The notes below the pieces were generated by a model, which ran no database searches, was not told the DNA's origin, and worked only from the letters and a program-made list of their open reading frames with translations. Shown here piece after piece: positions 19,064-26,741 of a stretch of DNA of 64,000 bases. The stretch covers positions 682,001-746,000 of the forward strand of contig NZ_WJFD01000003.1 in NCBI RefSeq assembly GCF_009647655.1, read 5' to 3'. The position numbers and the translations under genes were made by a program. The first letter of the stretch is position 1, and each line of letters starts with the position of its first letter. The stretch comes from Chitinophaga sp. SYP-B3965 (GTDB lineage Bacteria > Bacteroidota > Bacteroidia > Chitinophagales > Chitinophagaceae).

Positions 19064-19843
19064 CTATTTGCCCATCCATTTCTTGAACTCCGTCACCCGC
19101 TCGCGGCTCACCAGGGCTTCCTTACTTTCTGAGGGCTTTAATCCAAGAATAAGGCGGTTACCAAAATAATCATCAATCTTATCGATGCTGCGCACAGCAA
19201 CAAAAAAAGCACGACTGATGCGGAAATATTGTTCCGGATCCAGCATCTCATCGAGCTCGTCCATCGTGTAATCAATAACAAACTTCTGGTTATCATATGT
19301 TTTAAAGAAGTTTAGTCTTCCATCACAGAAGAAGTAAGCGATCTCGCTAATATCAATGGAAACAAGCTTCCGCCCGTGTTTTACGAGAAACCGTTTCCTG
19401 TAAGCCGGGGGTTGCAGCTTTTGCCGGAGTTCTTTCAGCAGATGATCCATGTTCATGGTTTCATCCGGTGTACCGGCAGAAAATCCTTTCTTCAGTTCTT
19501 TATATTTATTCAATGCCGCCTGCAGTTCGTCTTTCTGTACAGGTTTCAGCAGGTAGTCGATACTATTTACCTTAAAGGCCTTGAGGGCATATTCATCATA
19601 GCTGGTAGTAAATACCACGGGGCTTTTTACTTCCGTTAAATTGAAGATCTCAAAACTCTGACCATCCGCCAGCTCAATATCCATCAGGATCAGGTCAGGT
19701 TTGGGATTGGATTGCAGCCATTCCACCGCAGAAGCAATACTGTCTGCCGTACCCACTACTGTAGAAGTTGGGTCTACAGCCTGCAATGTTTTCTGTAATT
19801 TCTTTACAGCCAGATCTTCATCTTCAATTATAAAAATATTCAT
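19064..19843 (-). CDS. LytTR-family response regulator
   Basis: 259 residues. Residues 1-120 are a receiver domain: acidic pair IEDED near the start, phospho-acceptor Asp55 in LILMDIELADG, the TTSYDEYALKAF segment and Lys in YLLKPVQ. Residues about 150-255 are a LytTR DNA-binding domain (KRFLVKHGRKLVSIDISEI, FFKTYDN, YFRISRAFFV). It lies 19 bases after the first kinase gene and is the last gene of the kinase operon. LytTR proteins bind paired direct repeats; matching repeats are seen at 21996-22047 and 22364-22395, suggesting autoregulation and control of the small lipoprotein. That link is inference. Confidence 0.93.
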   Translation of the reverse strand: MNIFIIEDEDLAVKKLQKTLQAVDPTSTVVGTADSIASAVEWLQSNPKPDLILMDIELADGQSFEIFNLTEVKSPVVFTTSYDEYALKAFKVNSIDYLLKPVQKDELQAALNKYKELKKGFSAGTPDETMNMDHLLKELRQKLQPPAYRKRFLVKHGRKLVSIDISEIAYFFCDGRLNFFKTYDNQKFVIDYTMDELDEMLDPEQYFRISRAFFVAVRSIDKIDDYFGNRLILGLKPSESKEALVSRERVTEFKKWMGK

Positions 19844-19862
19844 AAAAAGAAATTTACAATAC

Positions 19863-20903
19863 TTAACTCAACCCGGGGATCAGTGGCAGCACTACCACAA
19901 ACCGGTTATTCAATTCACTGATCCGGATATCATACCTGCGCAACAGCCTGTATTTCTCCCGGATATTCGTAAGGCCTATCCCGGTTGATTCCGGTTTGCT
20001 GATCTTCTTCACCAGGTTATTCTCTATCACCAGGTAACCGTCTTCCGTAGAAGTAATGGTAATGGCGATCGGCTCCTGTTTACTCACCACATTATGTTTC
20101 ACCGCATTTTCCACCAATAACTGCAAGCTCAGCGCCGGCAGTTCGTAGGACATAAACCCGGGAGCGATCTTCACATACATCTGGAAACTGTCCCCATGCC
20201 TTGTTTTCAGTAACTGGTAATAGCTTTGTATAAAATTCACCTCCTGTTCCACCGTGCTCATACCGCTCTCATTATTCCGCAACAGGTAGCGGTACACCTT
20301 GCTCAGTTCATCCAGGAACTCTTCCGCCATTTTTTTATCCTCCGTAATTAAGGAAGATAACGTGTTGAAGCAATTGAACAGGAAATGCGGATTCACCTTT
20401 TGCTTGAGGTTATCAAACTCCTGCTCCAGGTGTAATTTCTCCAGCATCTCTTGTTCCGTGGCACTTTCCCGGTATTTATCAATGATGTACAATACCTCCC
20501 ACAACGTTTCAAAAATGATATTCACCGCCAGGCCATTCAGGTATCCGTACACCAGGTCTATCGTTTCCAGTTCATATCCCAATATATGAAACCAGTCATA
20601 TACCAGTAAGATGAACAGGCCTGAAGGCGTCATCACGATAAAGTTCACCAGTGCTTTCCACCTGATCCGCTGCGCCGTTTGTTCCAGCGAAGGGAACCGG
20701 CTGATCACATAGTGATTGTACTGGTAATGCATAAACCAGGACACCAGCCCTATTCCATACAGGAGCGGAAAAGAGATCGCCCAGATCCGCCAGTCGCTAA
20801 AGATCCTGTTGTCATAGAGGATATACACCCAGGCCAGTATGATCAAAGGCATGGAATATATAAAACTCTGTGTTTGTATCCTGCTGGGCTTTACAAATTT
20901 CAT
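19863..20903 (-). CDS. LytS-like sensor histidine kinase, intact catalytic core
   Basis: 346 residues. The N-terminal 140 residues hold about four membrane segments, followed by a short coiled-coil and a His_kinase domain with NPHFLFNCFN (His173). The ATP-binding part keeps the N-box ENAVKHN at 265-271, the segment IENN near 293, and a G-box STGIGLTNI at 306-314. It therefore looks catalytically competent. Its start overlaps the stop of the upstream kinase gene by four bases (ATGA), and the response regulator follows. The input signal is unknown; the membrane region carries no large periplasmic domain. Confidence 0.92.
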   Translation of the reverse strand: MKFVKPSRIQTQSFIYSMPLIILAWVYILYDNRIFSDWRIWAISFPLLYGIGLVSWFMHYQYNHYVISRFPSLEQTAQRIRWKALVNFIVMTPSGLFILLVYDWFHILGYELETIDLVYGYLNGLAVNIIFETLWEVLYIIDKYRESATEQEMLEKLHLEQEFDNLKQKVNPHFLFNCFNTLSSLITEDKKMAEEFLDELSKVYRYLLRNNESGMSTVEQEVNFIQSYYQLLKTRHGDSFQMYVKIAPGFMSYELPALSLQLLVENAVKHNVVSKQEPIAITITSTEDGYLVIENNLVKKISKPESTGIGLTNIREKYRLLRRYDIRISELNNRFVVVLPLIPGLS

Positions 20904-21952
20904 AACACTACCTCCCTTCCCCCGAACAAGGGTAAAATGATGATCCGTATGTTACTGCTCTCGCTGATCGTGATCGGCGGAGCATTCAGCAACTGGTATT
21001 TGTTCAGCAGGTTGTCCAGCCCTTCTTCAATATTAAAGTTCTGCAACACCGTTTTTTCATATACCGTATGCGTGATGGAGATCTCATTATTATCATTGCT
21101 TTCGATGAGGATCTTCAGCGGGTTCTTTTTACTGATGGCATTCGTATAGATGATATTCTCCAGGATCACCTGCATGCTCAGCGGGGGCAGGTTCTTGCGA
21201 AGGGCATCTTTATCTACCCTGATGGTAGCTTTAATAGCAGTGCCGAAACGTTGTTCTGTTAAGTACAGATAGGACTCCGCAAATTTGATCTCATCCGCCA
21301 CCGGTATCAGGAATTCATCATCATTGCGTAGCAGGTACCGGTGTACCTTACTCATTTCATCCAGGAACTTTTCAGCCCTTTCTTCTTCATCCGGGATAAG
21401 GCCGGAGAGGGTGTTAAAACAATTAAACAGGAAATGCGGGTTGATCTGGCCTTTCAAACCCAGCAATCTGCTTCGCTGGTAAGCGTTCTTCAGCTTTTCC
21501 GTTTCTGCCAGGGAAGACTTCCAGTTTTCCCAGTTAGCAATCGCTTCATTGATAAAAGTGATCACCGTGCTCAGGATGCAGCCGCACAATACAGCCCACC
21601 AGAACATATTTGGCTTCACCTGGCATGCCAGGAAAGGAATGTGATTGTAAGAAAGATACAGTGCCGTCATGCTGGCGATATTCATGAGGTAGAATATGGG
21701 CAACATAATGGCAATGCGCTTAAACAGGTCTCCGGCGGAAGGGAACCTGTTACGGATGAACACCGCTACCAGGCCAAATATAAAATAGATGACCAGGAAG
21801 TAAAACCCGCTCCCGATAAAGCTTTTGCCAAATTCCAGTACACTGCTGAAGATGCAGGTCCCTAATATCAGCATGTTCATCACAAGGATATAAGGGATCA
21901 TCACCCAGCCAAAGACCAGTGGCTCTTTCTTACTATATCTTACAAAGGCCAT
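20900..21952 (-). CDS. LytS-like sensor kinase paralogue with degraded ATP-binding region
   Basis: 350 residues with the same layout as its neighbour: four or more membrane segments, coiled-coil, NPHFLFNCFN with His173 at the identical residue number. The ATP-binding part differs: the N-box reads ENIIYTN instead of ENAVKHN (Lys and His lost), the segment around 293-300 reads ITHTVYEK, and the G-box reads IEEGLDNL, losing the first glycine of TGIGL. It may be a pseudokinase that is phosphorylated by, or dimerises with, the intact kinase at 19863. It is the first gene of the operon, preceded by three LytTR-type repeats. Paired paralogous kinases arose probably by tandem duplication. Confidence 0.85.
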   Translation of the reverse strand: MAFVRYSKKEPLVFGWVMIPYILVMNMLILGTCIFSSVLEFGKSFIGSGFYFLVIYFIFGLVAVFIRNRFPSAGDLFKRIAIMLPIFYLMNIASMTALYLSYNHIPFLACQVKPNMFWWAVLCGCILSTVITFINEAIANWENWKSSLAETEKLKNAYQRSRLLGLKGQINPHFLFNCFNTLSGLIPDEEERAEKFLDEMSKVHRYLLRNDDEFLIPVADEIKFAESYLYLTEQRFGTAIKATIRVDKDALRKNLPPLSMQVILENIIYTNAISKKNPLKILIESNDNNEISITHTVYEKTVLQNFNIEEGLDNLLNKYQLLNAPPITISESSNIRIIILPLFGGREVVL

Positions 21953-21995
21953 GTTATAAATGTATTAAAATCCGGGTGTATATCGTATAACATGG

Positions 21996-22047
21996 CGGTG
22001 AATTGAGGGAAACAAGGATGAATTGTACTAAAACATGGATGAATTGT
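21996..22047 (-). promoter_or_regulatory. Three LytTR-type direct repeats upstream of the kinase operon
   Basis: Read on the minus strand, ACAATTCATCC occurs at 22047-22037 and 22026-22016, and TCAATTCACCG at 22006-21996; centre spacings are 21 and 20 bases, about two helical turns. ACAATTCAT matches the published LytTR consensus [TA][AC][CA]GTTN[AG][TG] at eight of nine positions. The sites lie 44-95 bases upstream of the first kinase start, and the outermost touches the stop codon of the small lipoprotein gene. Confidence 0.7.
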
Positions 22048-22289
22048 TATCTCCCTGCCCTGGCCGACACTAATTTCAGATAAGCCTGCCAGGCCCGGAA
22101 CTCTTCCTCATTCATATCCTTCAAAACCTGCTGGGGCACGCAATTCCCATAAGCATCCGCCAGCGTTTTGCCTTTTGCAATTAACTGCGTGGAATCCATC
22201 GCATACCTGCCGCCGGTTACCAAAGACTCCCTGACATTACAGGCAGCCAGGCTCAAACATACCATGAGCAAGGAGATAATGATCCTCAT
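22047..22289 (-). CDS. Small lipoprotein next to the LytTR kinase operon
   Basis: 80 residues. The N-terminus MRIIISLLMVCLSLAACNVRES is a clear lipoprotein signal with lipobox LAAC and Cys17. The mature part of about 64 residues is polar, with a helical C-terminal stretch NEEEFRAWQAYLKLVSARAGR; I recognise no domain. It is the gene immediately upstream of the kinase operon on the same strand, and a pair of LytTR-type repeats lies 75-106 bases upstream of its start, so it is the best in-window candidate target of the response regulator. It could be an envelope sensor partner or an effector; function is unknown. Confidence 0.7.
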   Translation of the reverse strand: MRIIISLLMVCLSLAACNVRESLVTGGRYAMDSTQLIAKGKTLADAYGNCVPQQVLKDMNEEEFRAWQAYLKLVSARAGR

Positions 22290-22363
22290 ACTAAATATTT
22301 TTTGGGGTTAATTAATATGAGAACAAAATTAGGGCTGCCAGTAAAAGGTCACAAGGGAGAGAT

Positions 22364-22395
22364 GCATGAATTGTAAAGAAGCGCGTCTGAATTGA
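22364..22395 (-). promoter_or_regulatory. LytTR-type direct repeat pair upstream of the small lipoprotein
   Basis: On the minus strand TCAATTCAGAC (22395-22385) and ACAATTCATGC (22374-22364) are repeated with a 21-base spacing, the same motif and spacing as upstream of the kinase operon. The pair precedes the lipoprotein start at 22289. This spacing and consensus fit LytTR binding; not demonstrated. Confidence 0.65.
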
Positions 22396-22411
22396 AAAGG
22401 AAAAACCGAAA

Positions 22412-22567
22412 CAATTGCTACCTGAAAGAGAAAATCCGCAGCAATTGCTACCTAAATGAAAAAACCCGAAACAATTGCTACCTAAAAGAAAAAATCCGCC
22501 GCAATTGCTACCTAAATGAAAAACCCGCAGCAATCCCTACCTAAATAAAAAAAGAAAAAACCCGCAG
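22412..22567. repeat. Degenerate tandem repeat array, unit about 30 bp, five copies
   Basis: Units begin with CAATTGCTACC at 22412, 22442, 22472 and 22502, and with CAATCCCTACC at 22531. Each continues with an A-rich stretch and ends in a variant of CCCGCAG or CCGAAA. Lengths are 30, 30, 30, 29 and about 37 bases, without unique spacers. The last unit runs into the terminator at 22561, sharing its CCCGCAG arm. A related array lies at 48172-48270. With the LytTR pair, the array accounts for most of the 309-base gap between genes. Confidence 0.85.
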
Positions 22568-22582
22568 CAAAAATACTGCGGG
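22561..22582 (-). terminator. Rho-independent terminator of the Yx(FWY)xxD lipoprotein gene
   Basis: Arms CCCGCAG (22561-22567) and CTGCGGG (22576-22582) close an eight-base loop; read on the minus strand the hairpin is followed by TTTTTTCTTTTTTT. It ends the gene at 22599 and borders the tandem array. Confidence 0.85.
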
Positions 22583-22598
22583 CCCGGTTTAATAATAA

Positions 22599-23441
22599 TC
22601 AATTGGGAGCTACTGCGGTTAGCTGGTTCACAATCGGCCAGATACCCGGCGTCGGAACACTTACACCTTTCGTTTTCCCACGCTGCATAGCATCAGCGCC
22701 GAAATAATACAAAGGCCAGCCTTTATAAGTAAGTTGCTTTTTCGTAAACACATTGATGATAGCAAAATCAGCTGCCGTCACACCGGTAGGCACCTTCTTC
22801 AACTCTGCTACTTCATAAATAGGCCAGGTAGGATTGTTACTCATATCCTCCTTGGTATATTTGTTCAACCCGTTCTTATCGTTCTTGAAAGCATACAGCG
22901 TACGGCCGTTAGCATCCGTGAAATACTGAACAATTTCAACACCTTCCACATAAGCACTGGTATACTGTTTGCCATTATTCCCGATCAAAGGACCGTTCAT
23001 GAGCATGATAGTATAGTCCGGTTTAGCCGCGAACCATATTTTACCCATGTTCTCTCCTTTCGCTTCACCCGCAGCTGCATCATTTTTAAAGTAATACAGC
23101 GGCCATCCTTTGTAAGTAGTTTGCAATGCACCATCCGTACGGGTAATGGTACCAAAATCAGCAGCCGTTAAACCGGCACTCAGCCGAACGGTGGGGGTAT
23201 AAAAGATAGGCCAGGTATCCCTGCATCCGCCGGTGCAGACAGAACCACCGGTAGTATCTTTTGTGTAATAATAAAGTGTGCGGCCAACACTGTCTGTAAG
23301 TACCTGCCCTAATGGAGCAACATCTTTCAGCACAACATTGTTAACCGGGGGTGGAGGCACAGGAGGTGCCTGATCTCTTGTACAAGCCACTGACAGGCAT
23401 GCGAGGGCAATCACAGCGATGTGTGTTTTTGTGTTCAGCAT
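22599..23441 (-). CDS. Lipoprotein with Yx(FWY)xxD secreted repeats
   Basis: 280 residues; lipoprotein signal ending LSVACTRD with Cys20. Repeated modules of the secreted-repeat family (predicted lipoprotein with Yx(FWY)xxD motif) are visible: GRTLYYYTKDTTGG, a Cys-containing CTGGCRDTWPIF, KGWPLYYFKND, then GRTLYAFKNDKNG and KGWPLYYFGADA, i.e. two pairs. The biochemical role of this family is not established to my knowledge. It is divergent from the RidA-like gene; their shared 236-base gap contains an 11-bp-phased triple repeat at 23576. A strong terminator follows. Confidence 0.85.
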   Translation of the reverse strand: MLNTKTHIAVIALACLSVACTRDQAPPVPPPPVNNVVLKDVAPLGQVLTDSVGRTLYYYTKDTTGGSVCTGGCRDTWPIFYTPTVRLSAGLTAADFGTITRTDGALQTTYKGWPLYYFKNDAAAGEAKGENMGKIWFAAKPDYTIMLMNGPLIGNNGKQYTSAYVEGVEIVQYFTDANGRTLYAFKNDKNGLNKYTKEDMSNNPTWPIYEVAELKKVPTGVTAADFAIINVFTKKQLTYKGWPLYYFGADAMQRGKTKGVSVPTPGIWPIVNQLTAVAPN

Positions 23442-23575
23442 AATGATTAACGGTTAAGAATTAGAAACTATCCGGTAATACGGCGCTGAAGTTTGCCGGG
23501 TTGCCCTATAACAGAAACTTTATTTGGCTGATACTATTTTAACACAAGGGAAAAACACCCTTTGTTTAAGACAGG

Positions 23576-23608
23576 TTCGATACGTGTTTGATACTCCTTC
23601 GATACCGC
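23576..23608. promoter_or_regulatory. Triple 11-bp direct repeat in a divergent gap
   Basis: Three adjacent 11-mers TTCGATACGTG, TTTGATACTCC and TTCGATACCGC follow one another without gaps (consensus TTYGATACNNN). The array lies 69 bases before the RidA-like start and 134 bases before the lipoprotein start. Helically phased half-sites suggest a cooperative DNA-binding protein; none is identified. Confidence 0.6.
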
Positions 23609-23677
23609 TATAGGCGAAAATCCTATTATTTGTCACGTTTTGGATCCCCCCTTTGTCTTTATATAAATAAAGTAACA

Positions 23678-24076
23678 ATGAAGATCACCAATCCAGCAGC
23701 CCTCTTTGATCCAAGACCTTATGGGTTCTCACATGTAGCAACAGTACCGGCACACAGTCAGTTTATCTTTGTGGCTGGCCAGGGGGGAGAAGAAAATATA
23801 GAAGGTAAACTGAACCCGGACTTTCGTACACAGGTAAAACATTGCTTAAATAATATATGGATTGCCTTAGCCTCTCAAAATGCGTTAATGAGCGATGTGG
23901 TAAAAGTAACCACACTGGTGGTAGACCATAACCAGGAAAAGTTGCAGATCATCATAGACGAATTTGAACAGATGTGGCCGGACAAGAAATTCCCCGTGAA
24001 TACATTGATCCCCGTCCCGAAACTGGCGTTGGATGGAATGCTGATAGAAATTGATGCTATAGCCGTGAAACGATAA
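23678..24076 (+). CDS. RidA-family protein without the usual catalytic arginine
   Basis: 132 residues from the ATG at 23678 (MKITNPAALFDPRPYGFSHV); the frame extends further upstream, but that part is not RidA-like. Family features: FIFVAGQGGE, NPDFRTQVKHCLNNI, VVKVTTLVVDH and the C-terminal IEIDAIAVKR. In deaminating RidA proteins the segment before the last strand has P-x-R-S/T, with an arginine needed for 2-aminoacrylate hydrolysis; here it reads FPVNTLIPVPKL, with Asn in that place. It therefore probably belongs to a Rid subfamily with another role. It is monocistronic by context, convergent with the GH127-like gene, 8 bases apart. Confidence 0.88.
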   Translation: MKITNPAALFDPRPYGFSHVATVPAHSQFIFVAGQGGEENIEGKLNPDFRTQVKHCLNNIWIALASQNALMSDVVKVTTLVVDHNQEKLQIIIDEFEQMWPDKKFPVNTLIPVPKLALDGMLIEIDAIAVKR

Positions 24077-24084
24077 ACCCTTGC

Positions 24085-25926
24085 TTACAGGTCCTTAGGA
24101 TCCAGCAACTGTGGCATCCATACCCTGAACATGGGCAATGAAGCTCCGTTCCCTGCAGAAGCATAATCACACAACGAAAGCGGAACAGGTTTTATGGCAC
24201 CTTCCGCATAGGACTCCGGCATGCACAAAGCATCAAACTGCATCCAGATCCCTGCTTTATTGACGTCCTTTAAAGTGAGTGTGATATACTTACCCTTATC
24301 TGTTATCGGTCTTACAATAGCGCCGATCTCAGGTCCGGGGAGTCTTGCATCTCTTGCTAACAAAATGGGCCCGCGTGAAATAGACACATACTTTGGCGTG
24401 GTGCCCAATGCTTCAACACGCCCCCTCATATCCAGCTGCAATTCCACTGCATCTCCGTTTACCCATGTACGTTTGATCTCAACATACGTGCCCGGCGTTA
24501 CAGCAGCAATAGCTGCACCATTCACGGTTAACGTAGAAGTTTCACTCCATGCAGGGATCCGCACACGCAGGATCATCTCTTCTGCTTTAGGAAGCTGCAC
24601 ACTGATCGCTATCTTTCCTGTTACCGGATAATCCGTGTGTTGCTGAATAGTCACCTGCTGACCGGAAGGTGTTTTTAAAACAGAAGCCCCTTCCGTAAAG
24701 AAATTAACAGACACACCTTCTTTGCCGGACATGGCAACCGTTAACGGCAAAGTGAACAATCCCCTCGGCCCGCTGGCCTCACAACAATTCAATCCCATCC
24801 CGCATTGCTCACTGCCTTTCAAACGTTGTCCATATAAAGGTGTGTACTTTGCCCATCCTGCACCATCAGTTGTCATAGCGCCCAGCAAAGCATTATAGAA
24901 AGTTTGCTCAATAGCATCTGCATATTTCGCTTCTCCTGTTAATCGCAATAACTGCTGGCTCAACTTGATCCAGGTAGCCGTTACACAAGTTTCCTGGTAA
25001 TGATGGATCGGCGCCGTTTGCAAATGCGCACCACCAAACCAACACTCGATGGCAGCACCGGAACCCGCCACATTGATCTCCGTGGTCCGGATGTTCTCCC
25101 ATGTTGCTTCCACCGCATGTTTATATTTCTCCTCTCCCGTTAAGCGATAGTATTCCAGCAACCCTTCGTAGCAGGACATCATCTCATATGCCTTCTGCCC
25201 CTGATCCCAGCCAAACCAGTTATTCACAGCTTTTGGAAAACGTTTCGCTACATCAATCTCCGCTTTGCTGATCAACTGTGGCCCCTGTGGTGTTTCCCAT
25301 TCACGAACGATCTCATCCGCAAAAGCCATGTATTTTTTATTCTTCGTTCTTGCATACAACCGGCAAATAGGTTCCAATACAGAAGAAGCCGCCATGCCCC
25401 TGTGGTTGCCCATTTTAACGATCAGCAGACCCTTTTCCCCCAATTCCAGGATCAGATGGTCCGCCACTTTTCCTGCTGCAGTTAAACTTTTCTTATCTCC
25501 CGTCAGATCATAATAATCCAGTAAACCCAGCATCACATATTTCCTTCCCCATATATCCCATTGCTGCAACCTGTTGGCAGGCGCGTAATTCCCGATATAA
25601 CCATCTGCCGTCTGCGTACTGAGAATACCTGTTACCGCATGGTCCAGCACTTCTTTCAATCTTGGTTCCGGTCTGTAACGATAAGCCAGCACCGCAGAAG
25701 TGAACCACTTCCCCCAAAACTCCGTTTGCCAGCAGCGGGTTTCTGTACGTGTTTTAAAAGCAGACACTAATTTGTCAACATCCTGTGCAAGGATACGGTT
25801 GTTATAGGAAGCATCTAATCTTTCACCGGTAAAACCATTCACCTTTGCAGATACAGCAGGATGCAGTTTATCCTCAACAAAAGAGGATAATAAAATAGTG
25901 GAAGCTATTAGCAGAAAAAATTTCAT
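24085..25926 (-). CDS. GH127-like beta-L-arabinofuranosidase family protein
   Basis: Start at 25926 gives MKFFLLIASTILLSSFVE as signal peptide; about 613 residues. Typical DUF1680/GH127 features: RTETRCWQTEFWGKWFTSA, ILSTQTADGYIGNY, WDIWGRKYVMLGLLDYY, HHYQETCVTATWIKL, and GLNCCEASGPRG, whose adjacent cysteines match the zinc/nucleophile cysteines of GH127. A C-terminal beta-sandwich follows. Members hydrolyse beta-L-arabinofuranosides from plant polymers. It is divergent from the ECF sigma gene at 26053 and may belong to the same regulon. A short inverted repeat ACTCC-AAA-GGAGT (25937-25949) lies 10 bases before its start. Confidence 0.87.
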   Translation of the reverse strand: MKFFLLIASTILLSSFVEDKLHPAVSAKVNGFTGERLDASYNNRILAQDVDKLVSAFKTRTETRCWQTEFWGKWFTSAVLAYRYRPEPRLKEVLDHAVTGILSTQTADGYIGNYAPANRLQQWDIWGRKYVMLGLLDYYDLTGDKKSLTAAGKVADHLILELGEKGLLIVKMGNHRGMAASSVLEPICRLYARTKNKKYMAFADEIVREWETPQGPQLISKAEIDVAKRFPKAVNNWFGWDQGQKAYEMMSCYEGLLEYYRLTGEEKYKHAVEATWENIRTTEINVAGSGAAIECWFGGAHLQTAPIHHYQETCVTATWIKLSQQLLRLTGEAKYADAIEQTFYNALLGAMTTDGAGWAKYTPLYGQRLKGSEQCGMGLNCCEASGPRGLFTLPLTVAMSGKEGVSVNFFTEGASVLKTPSGQQVTIQQHTDYPVTGKIAISVQLPKAEEMILRVRIPAWSETSTLTVNGAAIAAVTPGTYVEIKRTWVNGDAVELQLDMRGRVEALGTTPKYVSISRGPILLARDARLPGPEIGAIVRPITDKGKYITLTLKDVNKAGIWMQFDALCMPESYAEGAIKPVPLSLCDYASAGNGASLPMFRVWMPQLLDPKDL

Positions 25927-26052
25927 TTTTAAATATACTCCAAAGGAGTTAATGATGCATCCTGTACTATAGGGCATAGATTTTCATCCTTTTTTGTATA
26001 TTTAACTTGTTCTGCTAATAACCAAGATCCACGAACTGACTGTTTTCAAATA

Positions 26053-26670
26053 ATGTACTCCGGCCAACATAACAATGAAAAAGAGCTTTTCCAGCTGGTA
26101 GCAGCTGGTGATGAGATCGCATTCCGGCAATTATTCGAAGCTTATAAAAAGAGGCTGCTGGCGCTTGTTTTCAGGTTATGTAAAACAGAAACTGCCACAG
26201 AAGATATCCTGCAGGAAGTATTTATCAGCATCTGGCAACACCGGGAAAGACTCGCAGAATTAGAAGAACCCTCCTTATATATATTAACCACCGCCCGCAA
26301 CAAAACCTTCAAGTACCTGAGAAAACTGTCCCTGGACAAGCGGATGCAGCAACAGGTTTGGTACCGCATCTCCGCAACGGCAGATAACCAGACACAGGAA
26401 CAGGTGGAACTGCGGGAAAGTCAGGCCCTCATAGAAAAAGGCCTTTCCCTCCTCTCCCGTCAAAAACAGACCGTTTATTGGCTAAGCCGCCAGCAGGGCC
26501 TGAATCATGAACAGATCGCCGCACAATTGAACCTTTCTAAAAGCCGGGTAAAAAACATTATCGTAGAAGTACTGCAATACATTCGTCAATACCTCCAAAA
26601 CCACGGAACCCTGTTTCCCATCTTCCTGCTGGCCACCAGCCCTGAACTGATCTCCCATCTCCCCCTTTAA
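26053..26670 (+). CDS. ECF-type RNA polymerase sigma factor
   Basis: 205 residues. Region 2 covers about residues 12-90 (AFRQLFEAYKKRLLALVFRL, ATEDILQEVFISIWQHRERL), region 4 about 125-175 (SRQKQTVYWLSRQQGLNHEQIAAQLNLS, KSRVKNIIVEVLQYIRQYL). The protein ends in a short hydrophobic tail (FPIFLLATSPEL) that might associate with the membrane. A FecR-type anti-sigma gene follows, then a SusC with an STN signalling domain. In Bacteroidota this arrangement switches on SusCD and enzyme genes when the receptor binds its glycan. Confidence 0.93.
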   Translation: MYSGQHNNEKELFQLVAAGDEIAFRQLFEAYKKRLLALVFRLCKTETATEDILQEVFISIWQHRERLAELEEPSLYILTTARNKTFKYLRKLSLDKRMQQQVWYRISATADNQTQEQVELRESQALIEKGLSLLSRQKQTVYWLSRQQGLNHEQIAAQLNLSKSRVKNIIVEVLQYIRQYLQNHGTLFPIFLLATSPELISHLPL

Positions 26671-26741
26671 TTTATTTTTTTTCTTTTCCGGTCCTTTCAT
26701 TCGCCACAGGGGTTAACCTATATGAGAAAATATTCCACGAA

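Noticed and set aside
22312..22533. A 73-codon open frame on the minus strand made of repeated GSNC-F motifs
   Set aside because: It is only a reading of the 30-base tandem array, whose unit length keeps the frame open; no start context or family supports a protein.
22412..22567. CRISPR array
   Set aside because: Units are adjacent without unique spacers and are degenerate; no cas gene is present. The same holds for 48172-48270.
26671..26741. Possible separate promoter or terminator between the sigma and anti-sigma genes
   Set aside because: The gap has a T-rich run but no hairpin and no TAnnTTTG element, so the two genes are best read as one operon.
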